NCBI GenBank assembly: GCA_030408475.1
Contig: JAUHQG010000071.1
Coordinates: 1-43,030 of the forward strand
Length of the DNA stretch: 43,030 bases
Origin: Candidatus Amphrikana amoebophyrae
GTDB lineage: Bacteria > Chlamydiota > Chlamydiia > Chlamydiales > JACRBE01
Direction of reading: 5' to 3'
Shown here: positions 34,102 to 40,301 of the stretch, piece after piece
Layout: every line of letters begins with the position of its first letter
How positions within the stretch are numbered: position 1 is the first letter of the stretch
Translations under genes and position numbers: made by a program
Notes under the pieces: model-generated
Databases searched by the model: none
The model's input: the letters and a program-made list of their open reading frames with translations, nothing else
Told to the model about the DNA's origin: nothing

Positions 34102-34728
34102 ATCACTTAAGTATTGTAAAAATGGCAAATCTTCCACTTCTTTATCGATGATTTTTTGATATAATCGAGAAGCTTGTGTCTGTTGTATAACTGCTTTTTC
34201 TTTGATATAATCATCTATAACAAGTCCAGAAATTTTACAATATTGTGGTGGCAATGAAAGGATATTTTCTGGCTTTACATCTCCAAATATTACATCTCTT
34301 AGGCAAGATTGATCATTTTGAATTTTCCACTTACTTTTTGATATTTCACACCAATTTTCCACGTATGTAAAGCCCGATTTTGTTGGCTTTACATATAAAG
34401 TTGAAGAGATCACTTTACTATGATGATCATTCGGTAATGGCTCTAATATTCTTACAGCTAAATCATGTGTAATATTGTCAAAGAATGAGAGGGGGCTTAC
34501 AACAATAGCATCAGCATCAAGCCATAGAATAGGGCGATTATGTTCTTTTAATTTTCGTAATATGAAGTAAGGTTTTAAATGACAATTCTCATTCCAATTA
34601 CCTTTTGAATCTAACCCTTCAATGTCATATTCTAAATAAAATTCATTTAGGGAGCGGATTAAGCTTTGGATTTCTTTTTCATAATAGGTTTCTTTAGTGA
34701 AAAAACTAATGACTAGAGGGGGACTCAT
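34075..34728 (-). CDS. DxD-motif glycosyltransferase-like protein B
   Basis: A 217-residue soluble protein, paralogue of the gene just upstream (about half of the first 75 residues alike). The segment RPILWLDADAIV with DAD at 71-73 is the DxD metal/nucleotide-sugar site of GT-A fold glycosyltransferases, preceded by NCHLKPYFILRKL. The protein is short for a complete transferase. It starts inside the upstream copy (overlap 34706-34728) and ends the thrS operon. Inside it lies an inverted pair of the 9-mer (34366-34374 and 34385-34393) able to form a 10-bp-stem hairpin, plus a third copy at 34271. The substrate is unknown. Confidence 0.6.
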   Translation of the reverse strand: MSPPLVISFFTKETYYEKEIQSLIRSLNEFYLEYDIEGLDSKGNWNENCHLKPYFILRKLKEHNRPILWLDADAIVVSPLSFFDNITHDLAVRILEPLPNDHHSKVISSTLYVKPTKSGFTYVENWCEISKSKWKIQNDQSCLRDVIFGDVKPENILSLPPQYCKISGLVIDDYIKEKAVIQQTQASRLYQKIIDKEVEDLPFLQYLSDLELKQMRM

Positions 34729-35380
34729 CTATTGAAAACCTAATTTTTTGCATATCTTGTGGGCTTAAGTCCTCTAAGAATGCAAATTCACTCACTTCTT
34801 TATTGATGATTTTCTTAAGCAATCTCGAAGCTTGAAATTGTTGAATCACCATATTATCGCACTTTGGATCAAGTCCTTCTATTTTGCAATAATTGATTGG
34901 AATCGGTTTTGCTATTTGAGTTAGATCGTGTCTTTGAAGGGCGTTTTTTAGACATTCTTGATCACAATACTTATCTTTATATAAAGTACTCTCTTCACAC
35001 CATTTTCTCATAATATTAAAACCTTCTGGAGTTGGCTTTACATAAAGAGTTGAGCTAATCACTTTGTCAAAATGGTCAAAATCGACATCTTCACGCATTC
35101 TCACCATAAAATGGTCCTGTGTTTGCTCAAATAGAATAGGTTTTTGATGAATTACTGAATCTGCATCAAGCCATAAAATAGGACATTGATGTTTTTTTAA
35201 ACGATCCAAAATAAAAGGGGGCTTCATGTGACAATTAGAGTTCCAGTCACCAAGGTTAGGTAGATCTATTATATCATACTTAAGATCTAAATTCTTACAA
35301 GAGGCAATCAAGTTTTGAATCTCTTTTTCATATAAAGTATCTCGGGTGTAAAAACTGACAACTATAAAAGGGGTGGTCAT
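34706..35380 (-). CDS. DxD-motif glycosyltransferase-like protein A
   Basis: A 224-residue soluble protein. The N-terminal VVSFYTRDTLYEKEIQNLI is followed by NCHMKPPFILDRL and CPILWLDADSVIHQKP with DAD at 72-74, the DxD of GT-A nucleotide-sugar transferases; later KVISSTLYVKPTPEGF and a C-terminal VIQQFQASRLLKKIINKEV are shared with copy B. Its ATG overlaps the purB stop (ATGA, 35377-35380), so it belongs to the same operon. The tandem pair arose by duplication; the acceptor is unknown. A TGTAAAGCC copy at 35034 encodes VKP, at the same place as one in copy B. Confidence 0.6.
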   Translation of the reverse strand: MTTPFIVVSFYTRDTLYEKEIQNLIASCKNLDLKYDIIDLPNLGDWNSNCHMKPPFILDRLKKHQCPILWLDADSVIHQKPILFEQTQDHFMVRMREDVDFDHFDKVISSTLYVKPTPEGFNIMRKWCEESTLYKDKYCDQECLKNALQRHDLTQIAKPIPINYCKIEGLDPKCDNMVIQQFQASRLLKKIINKEVSEFAFLEDLSPQDMQKIRFSIDESPSSH

Positions 35381-36783
35381 ATTTTTACTGACTCTATTTC
35401 GATCTCTTTGACTCTGTCTTGCTTTAGTGTTTCTTCTAAATCACTTGAAAATTGCATGACTTGTAGCGGCGCATTTCCTATTAACTGATTTATAGTTATT
35501 GAAGCTTCAATTTTAGAAAGATCTAAGCCATTAATAGAGTTGGGATCGACAAACGAGACTAGATTTATTTTTTCACCTCTTCTAGTTGAGGTATAACCCT
35601 TTTTCGCTGCATTTAAGAGTTCAGTATGAACTTTTTCTCGATCACAACCTTGTTTACAACATTCCATTAAGATGGGTTCTAATTTCAAAAAAGGGAGATT
35701 CATATCTAATTCGAATCCAACTTGCTCTTCATCCACTTCAATTGACTCGGATAAATGATGAGCTAAATGTAGTAGAGAATCACACAGTAAGAAAGCTTGT
35801 GGCATGGTTAAGCGTCTTGAAGCTGAATCATCTAATGATCGTTCTAACCACTGATTGGCTGCTGTATCAAGCGCTGTACGTTCTAAATTAATCAATTGCC
35901 TTGATAATGAGCATAACCTCTCAGATCGTATCGGATTACATTTATGAGGCATTGCAGATGAGCCCACCTGATGTTTTGATAAGGGCTCTTGTACTTCTTT
36001 AGAATGAGACAATAGGCGAAGGTCTGTCCCCATCTTATTTAATGCAACGGCAATACGCGATAAAATGGCTAATATTCTTCCATCTTGAATTCTAGGATAG
36101 GTTTGTGATACTAAAGGAAATAGAGAGGTAAAGCCAAAAGCTTTAGCAACTTCTTTTTCAACTAAATCAACTTTTGATTGATCACCATCAAACAGCTTTA
36201 AAAAAGAACTTTGGGTACCTGTTGCCCCTTTTACACCTATAAAAGGAAAATCAGAGAGTAAATCATTTAAATCTCTATAACTGAAAAGTAAGTCTTGAGC
36301 CCAAGAGGCAAAACGTTTTCCCATTGTAGTAGGTTGAGCTGGTTGAAAATGAGTATAACCTAGACATGGTAAATTAGAGTAATCTTTGGCTCTTTTAGAA
36401 AGTGAAAGTAAGGTGGTTTTTAACTTACCTTGAATAATTCTAAGGGCATCTCTATATAATATAAGATCGCTCCCATCCATAACAAATGATGATGTGGCTC
36501 CCAAATGGATAATACCTTTCGCATGAGGGCAAATATCAGAATAGGCATGAATATGAGCGATCACTTCGTGCTTGAATTTCCTCTCATATTCGGACACTTT
36601 TTCAAAATCGATCGAATCAGTGTTGGATTCCATTTCTTTAATAGCTTCAGGTAAAATGGGATGGCCAGCTAATTTTTCAGCTTTAGCTAACTCTAACCAA
36701 AGCTTTCTCCAATTAGAATATTTGCTCTCTTTTGAAAAGAGAGCGACCATTTCTTGAGATGCATATCGTGATTCTAATACCAT
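35377..36783 (-). CDS. purB: Adenylosuccinate lyase, eukaryotic (animal ADSL) type
   Basis: Cleaves adenylosuccinate to AMP and fumarate (and SAICAR in de novo synthesis). 468 residues. The fumarase/aspartase signature GSSAMPHKCNPIRSE is at 274-288 and catalytic His in YTHFQPAQ at H145. Many segments match human ADSL as I remember it: SRYAS.EM start, KGIIHLGATS, LG.THFQPAQ.TT.GKR, GVKG.TGTQ.SFL.LF.GD, and QW.ERSLDDSA.RR, more than they match typical bacterial PurB of about 430 aa. Purine interconversion genes are rare in chlamydiae. It sits 1 bp after the pGP6-D-like stop inside the thrS-parA operon. Confidence 0.93.
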   Translation of the reverse strand: MVLESRYASQEMVALFSKESKYSNWRKLWLELAKAEKLAGHPILPEAIKEMESNTDSIDFEKVSEYERKFKHEVIAHIHAYSDICPHAKGIIHLGATSSFVMDGSDLILYRDALRIIQGKLKTTLLSLSKRAKDYSNLPCLGYTHFQPAQPTTMGKRFASWAQDLLFSYRDLNDLLSDFPFIGVKGATGTQSSFLKLFDGDQSKVDLVEKEVAKAFGFTSLFPLVSQTYPRIQDGRILAILSRIAVALNKMGTDLRLLSHSKEVQEPLSKHQVGSSAMPHKCNPIRSERLCSLSRQLINLERTALDTAANQWLERSLDDSASRRLTMPQAFLLCDSLLHLAHHLSESIEVDEEQVGFELDMNLPFLKLEPILMECCKQGCDREKVHTELLNAAKKGYTSTRRGEKINLVSFVDPNSINGLDLSKIEASITINQLIGNAPLQVMQFSSDLEETLKQDRVKEIEIESVKI

Positions 36784-36784
36784 A

Positions 36785-37522
36785 TTATGAATGCTTGGCT
36801 TTTAGTTCACCTAGAAGAGCATTGATAATTTTTTTCTCGTTATCAGATGCGCTATATCCTTTGGCTTTACATAGTTTAATTGTGCTATCTAAAGACTTAA
36901 TTACATCTAAGGCGGGGTTATGTTGCCTTTTGTCTTTAGTAGGAAGTGGGAAAATAGTACGAATTTTATCTAGTACTTCTTTTTTTGACTCACCTTGATA
37001 AGAGTCAACTAATTGTTGTTTCTTATCAATATCACCTTCTCTAGAGGCTAAAGTGTATATGGCTTGTTTAGGCATATCTACGATTTTGTTTTGTTGAACA
37101 GGGGTCAAAGATTTATAAAAAACAAAATATTGCAGAAAATTATAAGGAGATTGTCGGTTGCCGTATGTATTAACAAGCCATGCTGTAAAAGCGCCATCCC
37201 GATATTGTTTCAAAATATCTTGCGCTTTTTTTATTCTCTCACCATGGAGAATAGTGGCTTGATTATTAATTGCTTTCACTTCTTGAGTTAAGGCTGTTAA
37301 TTGCTTGAGATCAACAGAAATATCTTTTTTATCTTCTTTATATGCATTCAAAAGTTCCGATAACTCTTTAGCATCTCGTTCATTTACTTCTCCCATATTA
37401 AAGACGCCAGAAAAACTTGATAGTTCTCCCGAACTTGATCTTTCAGCTAAGGAATCTACTTTGTCTGTTTTGTTTTTATTTTTTTTAAATCTATCAGATA
37501 ATAGAGAATTCAGTTTTACCAT
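36785..37522 (-). CDS. Chromosomal pGP6-D/CT583-like protein
   Basis: A 245-residue soluble protein with a Lys/Asp/Ser-rich N-terminus (about 1-60) and a helical remainder containing DGAFTAWLVNTYGNRQSPYNFLQYFVFYKSL and RTIFPLPTKDKRQHNPALDVIKSL. Length, the NTYGNRQSPYNFL... core and position after parA and thrS match the chlamydial plasmid protein pGP6-D and its chromosomal form CT583. On the plasmid it lies beside the ParA-like pGP5-D, so the two probably act together, but its biochemical role is not established. A TGTAAAGCC copy at 36863 encodes CKA. Confidence 0.8.
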   Translation of the reverse strand: MVKLNSLLSDRFKKNKNKTDKVDSLAERSSSGELSSFSGVFNMGEVNERDAKELSELLNAYKEDKKDISVDLKQLTALTQEVKAINNQATILHGERIKKAQDILKQYRDGAFTAWLVNTYGNRQSPYNFLQYFVFYKSLTPVQQNKIVDMPKQAIYTLASREGDIDKKQQLVDSYQGESKKEVLDKIRTIFPLPTKDKRQHNPALDVIKSLDSTIKLCKAKGYSASDNEKKIINALLGELKAKHS

Positions 37523-37535
37523 TTTTTTTCCTTAG

Positions 37536-38291
37536 TTAGGTCATTAGAGAGATCAATTCACTCGTTAAATTTTGATAGTCATCAGAAGCTCTTGAAGAAG
37601 GCATAACCTCAAAGATAGGTTTGCCATGAATTGACGCTTCTGAAATGCCAATATCTCTTCTAATTTTTGCTGAAAGAACTTTACCAGGAAATGTCTCTTC
37701 AATTACATCTAAAAATGCTGAATTGCTTTTACCTCTTTTGTTCCAAAATGAAAGAGAAACCCCCAAAATAGTAAAGAAATGGCGATCTTTTACTTGGCTC
37801 ATAAACTGTGCAAGCCTTTGAAGCCCTTTTACACTATAAAATTCTGGTGTAGCGCAAATAATAGCATGATCTGCTGCAATAATGGCCGACTCAGTCAACC
37901 AACATATTGATGGGGGAGTATCAATAATGATAACATCATAGTTAAGATGAGATACAATTTCTTTTAGCTTTTCATGAGCATATCGATCATGGGCAAGAGG
38001 CTCAGTTAATTCAACTCTTTCAAGCCAAATATCACCTGGTATAATACTAAGATTAGGCGTTTGAGTTTGTAAAATTACTTTTCCAACAGCAGTTTTCCCT
38101 TGTAAAACAGAGGCCATAGAATCAAATTCATCAGGATCAATCCCAAGTCCAGTGGTTAAATTGGCTTGAGAATCAAAATCGATTAAAAGAACTTTCTTAT
38201 TGTGAAATTTAGCAAGGGCTGCTCCCACATGAAGTGTCGTTGAGGTTTTAGCTGTACCTCCTTTGAAACTACTGACTGCAATTACTTTCAT
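37536..38291 (-). CDS. parA: ParA/MinD-family ATPase, chromosomal pGP5-D/CT582-like
   Basis: A 251-residue ATPase of the ParA/Soj type, for DNA or cargo positioning. Deviant Walker A FKGGTAKTSTTLH at about 9-21 with the signature lysine, Walker A' LLIDFDSQANLTTGLG, and IIIDTPPSICWLT for Walker B. It starts in the thrS stop (ATGA, 38288-38291) and is followed 13 bp later by the pGP6-D-like gene. No ParB is adjacent. On the chlamydial plasmid the homologue pGP5-D also regulates transcription, so a regulatory role is possible. Confidence 0.92.
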   Translation of the reverse strand: MKVIAVSSFKGGTAKTSTTLHVGAALAKFHNKKVLLIDFDSQANLTTGLGIDPDEFDSMASVLQGKTAVGKVILQTQTPNLSIIPGDIWLERVELTEPLAHDRYAHEKLKEIVSHLNYDVIIIDTPPSICWLTESAIIAADHAIICATPEFYSVKGLQRLAQFMSQVKDRHFFTILGVSLSFWNKRGKSNSAFLDVIEETFPGKVLSAKIRRDIGISEASIHGKPIFEVMPSSRASDDYQNLTSELISLMT

Positions 38292-40234
38292 AAATTTACT
38301 TTTTCCTGTTCAGAATGAAAAATTGGTGTTAAGGCTTTTGCGTTAACTTCTTCTAACACATTAGACAAAAACTCCTCTAGCTTCATTTCTCCTGCGCGGT
38401 GATTTTCACGCGTTCTTACATTAATTGTCTTTTGCTCAAGCTCTTGGTCTCCAATAGTGAGCATATAATTATATTGCAAAACTTGGGCTGATCTAATTTT
38501 TTTAGAAACAGACTCATTTGAGCTGTCCACTTCGCATGTAAAGCCTTTTGCTCGCAAAGTTTTTTTAATTTGATTCGCAAAATCTACATGGCGATCAGCT
38601 ACTGGTACAATTAATATTTGCCTTGGACTAATCCAAAGAGGGAATCGTCCAGTGTAGTGCTCAATTAAAATAGCAAAAAACCGCTCTATTGACCCATAAA
38701 GTGCTCTATGAATCATGATAGGTCTTTTTAATTGTCCATCGCTGTCTGTATATTCTAAATCAAATCTTTCAGGTAAAGACATATCAAGTTGAATTGTACC
38801 ACATTGCCATGAGCGACCAAGAGCATCTTGGACATGGATATCAATTTTAGGACCATAAAAAGCGCCATCACCTTCATTAATTTGGTAGGACTCGCCCCAT
38901 TCATCAAGAGCATCACGCAAACCATTAGTAGCTGTTTCCCATTCTTCGTCAGTACCAATCGTTTTCGATTTTTCAGGTCTAGTTGAGAGCTCAAACCGAT
39001 AGTTCAACCCGAAAGTTTCATAAATGGTTTTAGAGATTTTCAAGACATTGATAATTTCACTTTTTATTTGTGCAGGCGTCATAAAAATATGAGCATCATC
39101 TTGATGGAAAGTACGGACTCGTAAAAGTCCATTGATTGAGCCAGACATTTCATGGCGATGAACATTGCCAATCTCACCAACTCTAAGAGGAAATTCGCGA
39201 TAACTATGTCGATGACTCTTGTAATAGAGCATGCCGCCTGGGCAGTTCATTGGTTTTATAGCATAAACTTTGTCATCAATTTCTGATGTATACATGTTTT
39301 CATGATAGTGAGCCCAGTGGCCCGATTTTTCCCAAAGATTTTGCGAGAGCATGATAGGGGTTTTAATTTCGAGGTAATTTTCAGCCTCATGAAGCTGGCG
39401 CCAAAAGTCTAAAAGTCGATTCCAAATAATCATCCCTGCTGGATGGATAAAAGGCATTCCAGGGCCATCTTCCTTGAAAGAAAAGAGATCTAGTTTTGTG
39501 CCGAGAATTCTATGATCTCTTTTTTGAGCTTCTTCTAAAACATGTAAATATTGCTTTAGGTCTTCTTTATCTGGAAAAGAGACAGCATAAATTCTTGTTA
39601 GCATTTCATTATCTGAATTTCCTCTCCAATATGCGCCCGAAGTCTTCATTAATTTAAACGCTTTAATTTTACCGAGATTAGGAAGGTGGGGTCCTCGACA
39701 AAGATCAAAAAACTCTCCTTGCTCATAAGCTGTAAGTTCAGAGTTATCATCAAAGCTTTCTATAAGTTCTAGTTTGTACTTATTTCTTTTAAATCTCTTT
39801 AGGGCTTCAGCTTTATTTTTGAAAGTATATTTAGTGGTGCGATACTTTTCTTTAAGAATGTTTTTGATCTCTTTTTCAATCTTAGGAAAGTCATCTACTG
39901 AAATATTGAGGTTAGCAAAGTCGTAATAAAAACCATTTTCTATTGGTGGGCCAATAGTAGGCACAGCTTCAGGATAAAGTCGTAAAACAGCTTGGGCTAA
40001 AACATGGGCTGAGGTGTGCCAAAAAACTTCTTTCCCTTCTTTTTGGGTAAAGTCAAAGATATTTATTTCATCGCCATTTGAAAGTGGGGTTAATAAATCA
40101 GTCGTTTTTCCATTAACTTGAAAAGCATTTGCTTCGTGTGGGGATCGCATATTTAGTTTTTCAATGAGATCAAAACCAGTAGAGCCATCTTCTAGCTCAA
40201 TATCATTTTCTTGAAATTTGACGTGCATAACCAT
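38288..40234 (-). CDS. thrS: Threonyl-tRNA synthetase
   Basis: Charges tRNA-Thr. 648 residues: TGS domain (1-~65), the second editing domain with FWHTSAHVLAQAV and C-RGPHLPNLG metal residues, the class II core with motif 2 region RVGEIGNVHRHEMSGSINGLLRVRTFHQDDAHIF and zinc Cys in NCPGGML, motif 3 MIHRALYGSIERF, and a C-terminal anticodon-binding domain. The start at 40234 has AGAGGT upstream; 40228 is an alternative. It leads the operon thrS-parA-pGP6D-like-purB and two glycosyltransferase-like genes. It is divergent from the gene at 40302. Confidence 0.97.
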   Translation of the reverse strand: MVMHVKFQENDIELEDGSTGFDLIEKLNMRSPHEANAFQVNGKTTDLLTPLSNGDEINIFDFTQKEGKEVFWHTSAHVLAQAVLRLYPEAVPTIGPPIENGFYYDFANLNISVDDFPKIEKEIKNILKEKYRTTKYTFKNKAEALKRFKRNKYKLELIESFDDNSELTAYEQGEFFDLCRGPHLPNLGKIKAFKLMKTSGAYWRGNSDNEMLTRIYAVSFPDKEDLKQYLHVLEEAQKRDHRILGTKLDLFSFKEDGPGMPFIHPAGMIIWNRLLDFWRQLHEAENYLEIKTPIMLSQNLWEKSGHWAHYHENMYTSEIDDKVYAIKPMNCPGGMLYYKSHRHSYREFPLRVGEIGNVHRHEMSGSINGLLRVRTFHQDDAHIFMTPAQIKSEIINVLKISKTIYETFGLNYRFELSTRPEKSKTIGTDEEWETATNGLRDALDEWGESYQINEGDGAFYGPKIDIHVQDALGRSWQCGTIQLDMSLPERFDLEYTDSDGQLKRPIMIHRALYGSIERFFAILIEHYTGRFPLWISPRQILIVPVADRHVDFANQIKKTLRAKGFTCEVDSSNESVSKKIRSAQVLQYNYMLTIGDQELEQKTINVRTRENHRAGEMKLEEFLSNVLEEVNAKALTPIFHSEQEKVNL

Positions 40235-40301
40235 TTAACATTTACCTCTAATTTGGTAGAGTTGATATTATCTTAGAATTGGTTAAAACGCAAAAAATTG
40301 A

